A stretch of 64,000 bases of DNA from Actinomadura hibisca NBRC 15177 (lineage in GTDB: Bacteria > Actinomycetota > Actinomycetes > Streptosporangiales > Streptosporangiaceae). The notes below the pieces were generated by a model. That model saw only the letters and a program-made list of their open reading frames with translations. It did not search any database and was not told the DNA's origin. The stretch is from assembly GCF_001552635.1 (NCBI RefSeq), contig NZ_BCRO01000054.1, positions 41,284 to 105,283 of the forward strand, written 5' to 3'. Shown piece by piece: positions 1-7,927 of this stretch. The position numbers and the translations under genes were made by a program. Numbering within the stretch: position 1 is the first letter of the stretch; each line of letters opens with the position of its first letter.

Positions 1-528
1 GGAGTCCGGCTGGACCGACCTGACCTGGTACATCAGGGGCGTGAACAGGACGTCGGCGCCGTCGGGGACGGGACCGGTGGCCGGGAGGCCAAGGAGCGCG
101 CGGGTCTTGCCCCGGCCGTCCTGGATCTCCGGCACGGCGGTCGTCCACGCGGGGTCGGCGATCAACTTGATCAGCGTCGTGGCGCGGTCGACGTCGAGAG
201 TGGAGGACAGCTGGCTCCAGTAGTAGACCGCCGCTGAGACAGCTCCGACCGGGGTGTGCGGGTACCCGACGGCGACGTCGCCGACCTGCCGGGTTCCCGG
301 GAGCGTGCGCAGTGGCCCCACCTGGCCGGGAATCGTTCCCGCCTGGCCGATGCCCGTGACCGGGCCCGGCGACTCGGACGCGACCGGCGCCCGCGGGGCC
401 GAGGGCGCCTTCGGCTCGCGCATGACCTGGACCACCAAGCCCACCGCGCCCAGACCGCCGATCCCGACGGCGGCGATGACCAGGTAGAGCAGGATCGGCC
501 GGCGGCGGCGCATGAACGTGTTGCTCAC
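1..528 (-). CDS. Conjugation-associated membrane-anchored protein (C-terminus outside window)
   Basis: The reading frame runs from a GTG at 528 leftwards off the window, giving 176 visible codons. The N-terminus has a positive cluster (four Arg at about residues 7-10) followed by one hydrophobic helix (about 10-35), then a Pro/Ala/Gly linker and a soluble domain that keeps going. This is the layout of small single-pass transfer proteins of actinomycete integrative elements. It lies 11 bases downstream of the membrane protein at 540-860 and is probably in the same operon, under the promoter at 973-1002. I do not recognise a named family. An alternative ATG start lies at 513. The role in transfer is inferred from context only. 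Confidence 0.6.
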   Translation of the reverse strand, partial: MSNTFMRRRRPILLYLVIAAVGIGGLGAVGLVVQVMREPKAPSAPRAPVASESPGPVTGIGQAGTIPGQVGPLRTLPGTRQVGDVAVGYPHTPVGAVSAAVYYWSQLSSTLDVDRATTLIKLIADPAWTTAVPEIQDGRGKTRALLGLPATGPVPDGADVLFTPLMYQVRSVQPDS

Positions 529-539
529 GAGGTCTCCGC

Positions 540-860
540 TCAGGTCGAGGCGCCGAAGACGGTGTTGACCATCGGGATCGCGATCGTGGAGGCGACGACG
601 CCGATGAGCGAGTACACGAAGGCCCTCTTGCCCTTCTCAGCGGCGCCGGGCCGGTCGGAGATCGTGCCGAAGGCGATCAGGCCGCCGGAGGCCACGGCCA
701 CGACGCCGCAAGCGATCAAGACGCCCCACTTGGTGTAGCTCAGCAGGAGGTTGATGCCCTGGCTGCCGCCCGTGGGGTCGACGGGGGCAGGGTTCGGGAT
801 GTCCGCGGGCAGGGCTGCGACGACCTGTGCGAGGTGCGGGAAGGAGAGGGAGAGCGACAC
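540..860 (-). CDS. Small integral membrane protein, VirB2/TrbC-like topology
   Basis: This 106-residue protein has a Pro-rich start and two hydrophobic helices at about residues 44-66 and 80-101, separated by a short charged loop. That size and topology match the small pilin-like or DUF6112-like membrane proteins found in actinomycete conjugative elements; assignment to a particular family is inference. The GTG start at 860 is preceded by GAGGAG at a good distance. It is the first gene of a leftward operon whose promoter (973-1002) carries the operator shared with the cell-wall hydrolase gene, which supports a role in the mating apparatus. Confidence 0.65.
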   Translation of the reverse strand: MSLSLSFPHLAQVVAALPADIPNPAPVDPTGGSQGINLLLSYTKWGVLIACGVVAVASGGLIAFGTISDRPGAAEKGKRAFVYSLIGVVASTIAIPMVNTVFGAST

Positions 861-943
861 GGTGACTCCTCAGGGGTTGAGGTCGCATAGCCTGGAGCTT
901 TGCGGCTGGGCCGATACGGCGCTCCAAAGGCACTGACCTGCAC

Positions 944-959
944 GTCTTCCACAGAAGAC
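944..959. promoter_or_regulatory. Operator palindrome GTCTTC-N4-GAAGAC, copy A
   Basis: Perfect 6-bp inverted repeat (GTCTTC at 944-949, GAAGAC at 954-959) with spacer CACA. It lies just downstream of the -10 box of the leftward promoter, so a bound protein would block initiation. The same palindrome occurs at 3577-3592 in the same position relative to another promoter. The likely ligand, by proximity only, is the divergent XRE regulator at 1116. Confidence 0.6.
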
Positions 960-972
960 GGCGTGTCGCATG

Positions 973-1002
973 GTTATATGGGACAAATCGGGCAGGCGTC
1001 AA
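973..1002 (-). promoter_or_regulatory. Promoter of the leftward transfer operon
   Basis: On the minus strand TTGACG (1002-997) and TATAAC (978-973) are separated by 18 bases, a good sigma-70-type promoter for an actinomycete. It would transcribe the membrane protein gene at 860-540 and the gene beyond it, with a leader of about 100 bases that includes the palindrome at 944-959. Confidence 0.6.
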
Positions 1003-1115
1003 CTGTGGGCTTCAAGACCGGCCCCGAAAGTCCAACTTGCTAAACCAGAGAAGCCAATGCATGCTTTGGCCGAGTTCCGGTCCCCGACGACGCACCCGGT
1101 GGAGGCGTTAACCGC

Positions 1116-1565
1116 ATGACCGATGGCGATCCCGGCACACTCGGCCGTCGCCTCGACCACCTGTTCAAGACCGTCCACCCGCGCGATCGCGGCCCGTACT
1201 CCCTGCGGGAAGCCGCGACCCTCATCAACGAACAGGCCGGCGAGCAGGTCATCTCCCCTGCCTACCTCGGCGCGCTCCGCTCCGGGGACAAGCGGACACC
1301 GAGCCTCAGGAGGCTTGAACCGATCGCCGCCTTCTTCGGGGTGAAGCTTGAGTACTTCACCGACGACGAGGTGGCGGAGCGGACCAACGCCCAGCTTGAG
1401 CTCCTGCGGGCGCTGCGCGACAGCGGCGTGCAGCGACTGGCCCTGCGTGCCGTCGGACTGTCGGAGGGCAGCCTTGAAGCGCTCATCGGCATGGTCGACA
1501 ACGCGCGCCGGCTCGAAGGTCTTCCGGTCGAAGACCAGGACACCTCTTCCGGGCCTGGCGAATAA
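1116..1565 (+). CDS. XRE-family regulator, EspR-like
   Basis: A 149-residue regulator with an N-terminal helix-turn-helix region (about residues 10-80) containing the pattern seen in actinobacterial EspR-type proteins: a helix with SLREAA, an invariant-looking PAYLGALRSG recognition segment, and PSLRRLEPIAAFFGV before the C-terminal helices. The C-terminal third (about 90-140) is helical and may dimerise. GGAGG lies about 10 bases before the ATG at 1116. A paralogue sits at 8879-9283. It precedes an ImmA/IrrE peptidase and a MAB_1171c-type membrane protein, a frequent actinomycete trio in which the peptidase may inactivate the regulator. It is divergent from the transfer operon, so it is the obvious candidate repressor of the element. 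Confidence 0.8.
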   Translation: MTDGDPGTLGRRLDHLFKTVHPRDRGPYSLREAATLINEQAGEQVISPAYLGALRSGDKRTPSLRRLEPIAAFFGVKLEYFTDDEVAERTNAQLELLRALRDSGVQRLALRAVGLSEGSLEALIGMVDNARRLEGLPVEDQDTSSGPGE

Positions 1566-1763
1566 CCTTCGAGCGCGGTGAATAAATCCTCACCTGCTCT
1601 CAGGCCCGACAGCTAAGGTGTTTCGCCGAGGTCCAACCCGCCGCGACCTGTTTTTCTGGCCGGATCACCCGGTTTGCACCCTTACCCTCCCTTGACGCCT
1701 GAGGGCAGCTTCCCGCTCTGACCTGCGAGGAAGTGACTAGAACAGATTCGCTCGGGGGACGGC

Positions 1764-2345
1764 ATGGGTGAAGAGGAGCGTTTGCGGGCTCGGTGCGAAG
1801 AACGTTTGGCGACCCTTCCCCTCCCCCGACCCTTCACCGTGGAAGCCTTTGGGAAGATCGTCTCGGCCGAGCGCGGCAAGCCCCTCTACCTGCTTCCCAT
1901 GCCCGAGAAGGCCCGCTCCGCCCTGAAGATCTTCGGGGTGGCGATCTCCGTCCCCGAACTCGACGTGGTCGCCTACGATCCCACCGCCAGCCCGCTTCAC
2001 CGCGACGGGATCATCCTCCACGAAATCTCCCACCTACTCCTGGATCACCGGTCGGAGACCGTGGTCGATGTCGACCTCCTGTCCCTGCTGGCCCCCGATG
2101 TCGATCTTTGCGGAAGCGGAATCCGGACGATGCTCTTCCGCGGTCTCTACGACTCCCGCCAGGAGAATGAAGCCGAACTGCTGGCCAGCCTGATCCTGGA
2201 GAAGGCCAGCGACGCCGAGCCCGCCCACGAGAACTCTCCGATGAGCCAGCTCGCCGACATCCTCCGCCCGCCGGTCCGTACCAGGAGAGCCAAGCCCACG
2301 CGCCGCCTTTCCGGCTGGCCGGCCTTCCGCAAGAAAAGCGCCTGA
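1764..2345 (+). CDS. ImmA/IrrE family metallopeptidase
   Basis: This 193-residue protein carries the zinc-binding HEISH motif at residues 86-90 and downstream acidic residues (about 134-138) that could supply the third ligand. Members of this family (ImmA of ICEBs1, IrrE of Deinococcus) cleave or relieve XRE-type repressors and so switch mobile elements on after stress. Here the partner would be the XRE protein encoded just upstream. The C-terminal tail (about 170-193) is basic and probably flexible. The stop codon lies two bases before the next ATG, so the peptidase and the following membrane protein are probably co-translated. Confidence 0.8.
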   Translation: MGEEERLRARCEERLATLPLPRPFTVEAFGKIVSAERGKPLYLLPMPEKARSALKIFGVAISVPELDVVAYDPTASPLHRDGIILHEISHLLLDHRSETVVDVDLLSLLAPDVDLCGSGIRTMLFRGLYDSRQENEAELLASLILEKASDAEPAHENSPMSQLADILRPPVRTRRAKPTRRLSGWPAFRKKSA

Positions 2346-2347
2346 CC

Positions 2348-3508
2348 ATGCTCGTGGTTGCGGCTCTCTGGCTGGCCATCATCTGGCGCCTGCCGTCGGC
2401 GATCCGCCATCCGGGACGGCTGCGCCTCTGGTTCGTCTACGCCAGCCAAGCCATCGCCCTCACCTCCGGCTTTCCGCCCGTGATGGACGCCATGTCCAGG
2501 TGGCAGGGCCTTCCCGGGCCCGCCCACCTGGTGAAATACCTCCTTGGGATCATCGCGTGCTGGGCGTCCCTCAACTGGCTGGCGGGGACCGATTTCCCGG
2601 TACGGTCTCGCTGGCTGGCGCACAGGCACCTCGCCACGCTCGCCTTCGGCGTGCTCCTCACAGCGATCTTCGTTGCGATCGAGACCACCCCTAAGACCGA
2701 GTTCGCCTTGCGGGCCGCCGAATCGCCCCTGGTCGTGGCCTACCTCCTGATCTTCGATGGCTGCCTCGCGCTGACCCTCGTCGTCGGCGCGGCCATCTAC
2801 CGCTCCTCCGCTCGGATGGCGTCAGATGCCTGCGTCCGCGCAGGACTGTGGCTGCTGTACGTCCACAACATCCTTGGAACGATCTACGCGCTGACAGACA
2901 GCGGCGTTCTCACCGTCGACTTCCTGAGCAGGAACTCTGACACCACCCCCGCCTGGGCATATCCCACCATTGCGCTCTTCTCCAACAGTGCCGTGCTGCT
3001 CGCCCTGGTGGGCCTAGCCATCCCCCCTGCGGGACAAACGGTGGCCCGGCTCCGCGACCGCTACCGGCTTATCGCGCTACGCCCGATCTGGCACCGCCTG
3101 ACCAGCCACGCGCCCGAGGTCGTCCACCTCGGCCGGCCCCGGCTCCGCGACGACCTCACCCGTCCCGATCTCAAGATGGGACTGCTCCGCCGCACGCTCG
3201 AACTCCATGACGCGCGGCTCCTCCTTCGCAGCCGGCTCAGCCCGCAAGAACTCCAGACGATCACCGACAGCCTCCAGGCCAGTGGCCTGGAAGACGCCGA
3301 ACTGGCCAGCGCGGTGGACGCCGCCACCCTCCGCGTCGGCATCGCAGCCCTCGCCCAAGGACGCAATCACGATCAGCAGCTCCTGGCCCCCGCCGCCGGT
3401 GGCCAAGACCTGCACTCCGACGTCCGCCTGTTCCTCGCCATCCGCCGAGCCGACCGGTCTCCAGCCGTCGCAGAGGCCGCACGCCGTCTTCTCCAGAAGG
3501 ACTCTTAG
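2348..3508 (+). CDS. MAB_1171c-type membrane protein with DUF6545-like C-terminus
   Basis: The 386-residue product has about seven hydrophobic helices in its first 235 residues (examples near 1-15, 55-75, 95-112, 130-148, 170-185 and 215-235). A soluble helical C-terminal region of about 150 residues follows, with Arg-rich segments such as RPIWHRLTSHAPEV. This is the arrangement of the actinobacterial MAB_1171c family of putative transporters. It forms a tight pair with the ImmA/IrrE peptidase upstream. The family function is unknown; a membrane sensor or exporter that controls the peptidase is a guess. Confidence 0.7.
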   Translation: MLVVAALWLAIIWRLPSAIRHPGRLRLWFVYASQAIALTSGFPPVMDAMSRWQGLPGPAHLVKYLLGIIACWASLNWLAGTDFPVRSRWLAHRHLATLAFGVLLTAIFVAIETTPKTEFALRAAESPLVVAYLLIFDGCLALTLVVGAAIYRSSARMASDACVRAGLWLLYVHNILGTIYALTDSGVLTVDFLSRNSDTTPAWAYPTIALFSNSAVLLALVGLAIPPAGQTVARLRDRYRLIALRPIWHRLTSHAPEVVHLGRPRLRDDLTRPDLKMGLLRRTLELHDARLLLRSRLSPQELQTITDSLQASGLEDAELASAVDAATLRVGIAALAQGRNHDQQLLAPAAGGQDLHSDVRLFLAIRRADRSPAVAEAARRLLQKDS

Positions 3509-3537
3509 CCCTTTCCGGCCGAGTCCGTAGCCCTGAG

Positions 3538-3566
3538 TTGACAGAAGCCAAACAGGACAATACGGT
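3538..3566 (+). promoter_or_regulatory. Promoter of the cell-wall hydrolase gene
   Basis: TTGACA (3538-3543) and TACGGT (3561-3566) are separated by exactly 17 bases. It lies in the intergenic gap upstream of the NlpC/P60 gene, with the operator palindrome immediately downstream. Confidence 0.6.
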
Positions 3567-3576
3567 CACCACACTT

Positions 3577-3592
3577 GTCTTCCCTAGAAGAC
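3577..3592. promoter_or_regulatory. Operator palindrome GTCTTC-N4-GAAGAC, copy B
   Basis: The arms and their spacing are identical to the site at 944-959; the spacer here is CCTA. It starts 10 bases after the -10 box, the position expected for a repressor site around the transcription start. The two sites link the hydrolase gene and the leftward transfer operon into one regulon (inference). Confidence 0.6.
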
Positions 3593-3700
3593 ATGCTCTC
3601 TGAGCTGCTCTTTCTCGACGCCCACGGCGTCTTTCGTTCCCCCTGACCAAGGGATGTCTATGCGCTTGTACTCATGCTGCCCGAAATCCGGTGGCCTCCG

Positions 3701-5131
3701 ATGAGCGGCAAGATCTACGGCGCTCTCGGCGCTACGGCAGCAATCCCCCTGGCTCTCGTCGTCGGCATCGGCGTCGGCAACGCCGGTTCGGCAGACGCTC
3801 AGAACGTTGATGCCTCGTGCTTGCAGGCCACCGGCGTAGGGATGAACGCAGGCAAGGGCGAGATCATCGACGCCAACCAGGCGGCCAACGCGGCGATCAT
3901 CTACCAGACCTCGGTGGAGATGAAGCTCCCCGCCCGCGCCTCGATCATCGCCATCGCCGCCTCCATGCAGGAGGACAAGCTTCAGAACAGCAAGGTCGCC
4001 GACAACCTGGACTCCCTCGGCCTGTTCCAGATGCGCCCCAGCCAGGGATGGGGCACCCCCGCGCAGGTCACCGACCCGGTCTACGCGAGCCGCAAGTTCT
4101 ACTCCGTCCTGGTGAAGGTCGCCAACTGGCAGAGCATCCCGCTCACCGACGCCGCCCAAGCCGTCGAGAAGAGCGGCGACGACTCCCTCTACGCCCAGTG
4201 GGAACCCTTCGCCACCAACCTCACCAACGCGCTCATCGCCAAGACCGCCGCCTGCCCCAGCACCGTCGACTCCAGCGGGCTCGGCGGCGCCATCCTCGCC
4301 GCCGCCCAAAAATGGATCGGCCTGCCCTACCAGTACGGCGGCGGCGACCAGAACGGCCCGTCGATCGGCCAGAACAGCCGCGGCGACGGCGCCAAGGGAT
4401 TCGACTGCAGCGGCCTCACGGTCTGGGCGGTCTACAAGGCGACCGGCGGCAAGATCCTTCTCCCCCGCACCTCCCAGCAGCAGTGGCAGGACAAGCGCTT
4501 CGTACACGTCTCCCGGGAGCAACTCCAGCCCGGAGACCTCGTCTTCTGGCCAGGGGCCGGCGGCAGCCCCAGTGCCCCTGGCCACGTCGGCATCTACGCC
4601 GGCAACGACCGGTTTCTGAACGCACCACAGACGGGCGCCACCGTGAGGTTCGACAGCATGGCACCGGGCACCTACCGCCACCGCACCTTCAGCGGCGGCG
4701 CCCACATCACCGCCCCCGGCACCAAGCCCATCATCACCAACCCCGACGGCAGCAAGGCCAAGTCCCCGCTCACCGGCACCGCCGGCTGCACCGCCCGCAT
4801 GGTCGCCGTCCGGAACGAGATCGACGCGCTATTCGGGCCCTACCCGGCCATCGGCTGCGCCCGCCCCGGCGACCCCCAGGATCACGGCAAGGGTAAGGCG
4901 AGCGACTTCATGGTCAACTCTGGCGGGAAGATGCCCACCAGCGCCCAGGAAGCCCTCGGCGATCGAACCGCGAACTACGCGATCGCCCACTGGAAACGCC
5001 TAAACATCAAGTACGTGATCTGGAAGCAGAGGATCTGGAACGCCGGCATCGGCAACCCCTGGCGGAAGATGAACGACCGGGGCAGCATCACCGAGAACCA
5101 CTGGGACCACGTCCACATCAGCATCAAATAG
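3701..5131 (+). CDS. Secreted NlpC/P60 peptidoglycan hydrolase with lysozyme-like domain (conjugation)
   Basis: Numbering from the ATG at 3701, the 476-residue protein has a signal peptide or anchor (about 5-30, ending near SADAQ). A lysozyme-like helical segment follows (about 55-180, with SLGLFQMRPS), then an NlpC/P60 endopeptidase domain (about 195-340) with catalytic Cys236 in FDCSGL and His295 in GHVGIY. A C-terminal domain ends in HWDHVHIS and looks like the His-rich fold of ARB_07466/M15-type domains. Two-activity wall hydrolases of this type open the peptidoglycan for mating channels (VirB1-like role). The ATG at 3674 would extend the protein by nine residues; 3701 is preferred because it places the charged start directly before the hydrophobic stretch. 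Transcription is from the promoter at 3538-3566. Confidence 0.85.
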   Translation: MSGKIYGALGATAAIPLALVVGIGVGNAGSADAQNVDASCLQATGVGMNAGKGEIIDANQAANAAIIYQTSVEMKLPARASIIAIAASMQEDKLQNSKVADNLDSLGLFQMRPSQGWGTPAQVTDPVYASRKFYSVLVKVANWQSIPLTDAAQAVEKSGDDSLYAQWEPFATNLTNALIAKTAACPSTVDSSGLGGAILAAAQKWIGLPYQYGGGDQNGPSIGQNSRGDGAKGFDCSGLTVWAVYKATGGKILLPRTSQQQWQDKRFVHVSREQLQPGDLVFWPGAGGSPSAPGHVGIYAGNDRFLNAPQTGATVRFDSMAPGTYRHRTFSGGAHITAPGTKPIITNPDGSKAKSPLTGTAGCTARMVAVRNEIDALFGPYPAIGCARPGDPQDHGKGKASDFMVNSGGKMPTSAQEALGDRTANYAIAHWKRLNIKYVIWKQRIWNAGIGNPWRKMNDRGSITENHWDHVHISIK

Positions 5132-5291
5132 AAAGGGGACGAATAGCATCCGATGAGCTATTCGCTTACTTGAAGAAGGCGTTTGGGCTGACTGTTAGCC
5201 TGTCCGGGTGACGTCGAAAGGTTGTCTTGTGCTTTGGTGTGAGGAATTCTATGGAGCGCTAGGTCAGGGGAGCCATCTATCGTCGGGCGGG

Positions 5292-6497
5292 TCACGAGCT
5301 GGTGAACACTCGGTGCCACCTCGGGCTTCGGCGGCCGTACGACCCGAACCCCACAGTGACCCGCCGTGCGGCGCGCGGCCTCAGCCAGCAGGGTCGGCCA
5401 CTCCGCTGCCGCCAGGCCACCACACCCGACTGCAACCAAAGAAGATATGACTTTTTCGGCATCCTTACTGTATTTTGCACCGACCTATCCATCATTGCTG
5501 GAATCCTTGCACATACCCGCCTCACAAACTCTTCCCGCTTTGAGGCGGGGTGAAAGTAGACATACTTGCGAGCGGCTCTAATCTGAAGCTCATTCAATTG
5601 ATCTACCATAAAAGAGCCGATCGCGCCTCTTGCAGTGGTCGAACTCAGTGACATGATTGCATTTCTGGAAATAGGCAGAACCACGGCAGAGGCATCACCA
5701 ACGGCCATCTTGTAAGAATGTATGATATCATTTTTCATTCCGACTGAGACGGCTGGACAGTCGCCGATGACAAGCTCGTTCGCGCCTGTTTCGAGTACTT
5801 CCACTCCCCAAGGATCGATCAAGATTCGCATTTTGGTGAACGTGCGTTCTATGCTCTCGCGAAACAGGGTGCCGTCAAGCTCTCCTTTGACCGCCTCGGA
5901 CCGGTTTACTACACGCTCGGCATAATGTTCAATAGCCGGACCGTCAGTTAGGTAAAGGCCAGTCTCAGAGAGCGCCCAGGCCCGGAGTTCAGCTCCAAGC
6001 TCCCCGACGAGACGACGCTTCATCTTTCCCGATGTCTCGATAAAGGCGTTCTTGTGCACCTGGCTGTACCAGTGCGATCGCACAAGGTGCAAGGCGATTA
6101 AGTCCTTCAGCGCACTTGCTTCCTCCTGAGTGGGAATTGAAGTGCTGGCAATTATTCTAGGCAGAATCGGAGCTACCCTCTGCTCAACGATTCCCCAGAG
6201 TCTTTCTACCTGAGACGCATCTTTCTTAACGAAATTCTCGACCCATCCACAGGATCTAAGCGCCTTCGGACGGTGACCATGGTCGGGATGTTCGAGATTG
6301 AAGCTCACCACCTTCCAGCCGTTTCGGTCATATTTGGCAAACTGCTTCAACAGCATCTTGGACACAAGATGCTGTTGCCGCGGTTCGCCGGCCTTCTTTT
6401 GGGGTGACGCATCCATGGAATCTTGATACCACAGCATGGATGCAGTCTTCGCCTGATTATCTGGGACCCTTGCCCCCTTGGCGGACATGCACTTCAT
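5292..6497 (-). CDS. DUF4238 domain protein (cargo gene)
   Basis: A 401-residue protein with the DUF4238 start signature RQQHLVSKMLLKQFA near residue 40. The family is scattered on plasmids, phages and islands; no biochemical role is established to my knowledge. The gene and its flanks are visibly richer in A and T than the rest of the window and use codons that are rare here (ATA, TTA, AGA), pointing to recent acquisition. The last 50 or so residues are Arg- and Trp-rich, in ordinary high-GC DNA, and may be read-through into a junction, not the native C-terminus. A defence or toxin function is possible but unsupported. Confidence 0.65.
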   Translation of the reverse strand: MKCMSAKGARVPDNQAKTASMLWYQDSMDASPQKKAGEPRQQHLVSKMLLKQFAKYDRNGWKVVSFNLEHPDHGHRPKALRSCGWVENFVKKDASQVERLWGIVEQRVAPILPRIIASTSIPTQEEASALKDLIALHLVRSHWYSQVHKNAFIETSGKMKRRLVGELGAELRAWALSETGLYLTDGPAIEHYAERVVNRSEAVKGELDGTLFRESIERTFTKMRILIDPWGVEVLETGANELVIGDCPAVSVGMKNDIIHSYKMAVGDASAVVLPISRNAIMSLSSTTARGAIGSFMVDQLNELQIRAARKYVYFHPASKREEFVRRVCARIPAMMDRSVQNTVRMPKKSYLLWLQSGVVAWRQRSGRPCWLRPRAARRVTVGFGSYGRRSPRWHRVFTSS

Positions 6498-6645
6498 GTC
6501 TAGATTGCCCTATAAATCGGTGCCGACGGGCCGTGTGAGGCCGGTCATGCCCCCACGCCGATTCAGGCTCGTCCGTGGGTCGAAGGATCGGGTTGCAACC
6601 AGCGTTGGCAGGGACTTTTCCGCAAGTCGGCCCTGTTCGGCAGAG

Positions 6646-6668
6646 GGACTGTAAATCCTTCGGCTTAG
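6646..6668 (+). other. tRNA-Tyr-like anticodon-arm fragment
   Basis: The stretch beginning GGACTGTAAATCC and continuing into CGGCTTAG closely resembles the anticodon stem-loop (GTA anticodon) and variable-arm start of actinobacterial tRNA-Tyr, from memory of those genes. No acceptor stem, D-arm or T-arm with GTTCGA is found around it, so this is not a working tRNA. It may be the scar of a former attachment site, or chance. Confidence 0.35.
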
Positions 6669-6676
6669 ACGTCGTC

Positions 6677-7000
6677 TCATTCGGCGAGGTGGCGGTAGCG
6701 GATGAGGGAGGCAGCGTTGCCGACTAGGGCCAAGAGGTGCTCAGCCTTGCGTTCGTAGCGGCGACGCAGTCGGCGGAAGCCGCTCATCCAGAACACCGTG
6801 CGCTCGACAACCCAGTGATGTCGGCCGAAGCGGTTGGAGTTTCGATACCGCGGTGGGCGACGCGCGGGACGATGTTTCGGCTGCGCAGCCATCTCCGCAG
6901 GACTGCATAGCCGTATCTCTCGTCGACGTGCAGCTTGCCTGGACGACGGCGGCGGCGGGCCGCGGCGAGACCGGGCCGACGGGATGCCGTGCACCAGCGG
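6677..7000 (-). pseudogene. IS5-family transposase, C-terminal fragment with two frameshifts
   Basis: Translation gives the IS5-type C-terminus in three pieces. A start-proximal piece (VHGIPSARSRRGP) and the end (FGRHHWVVERTVFWMSGF to RYRHLAE) are in one frame. The middle piece (GKLHVDERYGYAVLRRWL to AHRGIE) is in another. Two compensating frameshifts therefore interrupt the gene, and everything upstream, including the first catalytic Asp residues, is missing. The remnant abuts the stop codon of the gene at 7004, which suggests that insertion or deletion ended here. Confidence 0.7.
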
Positions 7001-7003
7001 CCC

Positions 7004-7927
7004 CTAGTGCTTGGACGACCGTCCCTTCCCGTCCAAGTCGAAGAGCTTGCGCGCGGTCAAGAGCCCAACGCCTTCCCCTTCGGGCAGTTCCTCGATGGGT
7101 ACCGCCGCCTTCTTCAGCTCTCGGGTGTGGCGGTACTCCGTGTCGGCGAAGTCGGGATCTCCGTAGGTCGTCAGCTGAATGTAGGCGCCTATCAGCAGCT
7201 GGGACACCTTGAGGTTCGCGCGACGCTGATCCTTCATCTCGTCCTGCAACTCAGGGAGATCTCGAATCGGGAAGGCACCGCCGTCGCGCCCGTGCTCGTT
7301 GACCAGTAAGACGAAGAGCGGCTGGTTGCCCCCGTAGGGCCACCGTGCGACGGCTTCGTACTGGCAGAGCCTGGTGTAGGTCCGTGACGGGAGACAGTCT
7401 CCGATCTCCAACAGAATCCCGTCTCGCGGCGGCGCCAGCAGATACTCGGCCTGGAGCGACTGTGGCAGCCTGTCGAGGGCGTCCAGGTCGGCGGGGTTGT
7501 TGAAACGGCGCGCAGGCAAAGACCGGCTGAAGGCCAGCGTGCCGTCTGGCTCTCCGCGGCCACCCTTCTGCTCCATATCGACGACAGCCGAGAGCCCGAA
7601 CTCGGCAAGGCTATCGAGCGCCGCCTGGTTCGCCTCGCGCTCGGCGTCCTTCCCCGCCGTGGCGCCAACATCGACGGCGATCACGTCGATACACCCGGCG
7701 AACAGCGCCCACAGGAGGAAGTAGTAGGAGCCGACGCAGCCCTCCCATCCGCTTCCTCCGTGTGGTCGGCCGAGGGCATGGAAGAGAGAGCGGAATCGGC
7801 TCACGGTGTTCCGCGGGTGTTTCGCGATGAAGTCGATGAAGGGGGCGACTGCAGCGGACTCCAGCTCACCAATCGTTCCGTTGAGGAACCGGGCGAGGTC
7901 CCGATGCTCATCTCGCCGCATGCCCAT
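7004..7927 (-). CDS. Protein of unknown function
   Basis: A 307-residue soluble protein with no signal peptide and no motif I can name. It has a fairly hydrophobic segment (YYFLLWALFAGCIDVIAVDVG, about residues 70-90) and a charged C-terminus ending in a Lys/Ser/His-rich tail. AGGA is found about 10 bases before the ATG at 7927, which I prefer to the start at 7972. Codon use is normal for the window, unlike the DUF4238 gene. It lies between transposon and integrase remnants, so it is probably cargo of the element. Function unknown. Confidence 0.55.
   Translation of the reverse strand: MGMRRDEHRDLARFLNGTIGELESAAVAPFIDFIAKHPRNTVSRFRSLFHALGRPHGGSGWEGCVGSYYFLLWALFAGCIDVIAVDVGATAGKDAEREANQAALDSLAEFGLSAVVDMEQKGGRGEPDGTLAFSRSLPARRFNNPADLDALDRLPQSLQAEYLLAPPRDGILLEIGDCLPSRTYTRLCQYEAVARWPYGGNQPLFVLLVNEHGRDGGAFPIRDLPELQDEMKDQRRANLKVSQLLIGAYIQLTTYGDPDFADTEYRHTRELKKAAVPIEELPEGEGVGLLTARKLFDLDGKGRSSKH

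Noticed and set aside
1517..1539. A third GTCTTC/GAAGAC operator
   Set aside because: It lies inside the XRE coding sequence, has a five-base spacer and no promoter next to it; it is probably due to codons.
6600..6700. A functional tRNA gene
   Set aside because: Only an anticodon-arm-like segment is present; no acceptor stem or T-arm can be folded around it.
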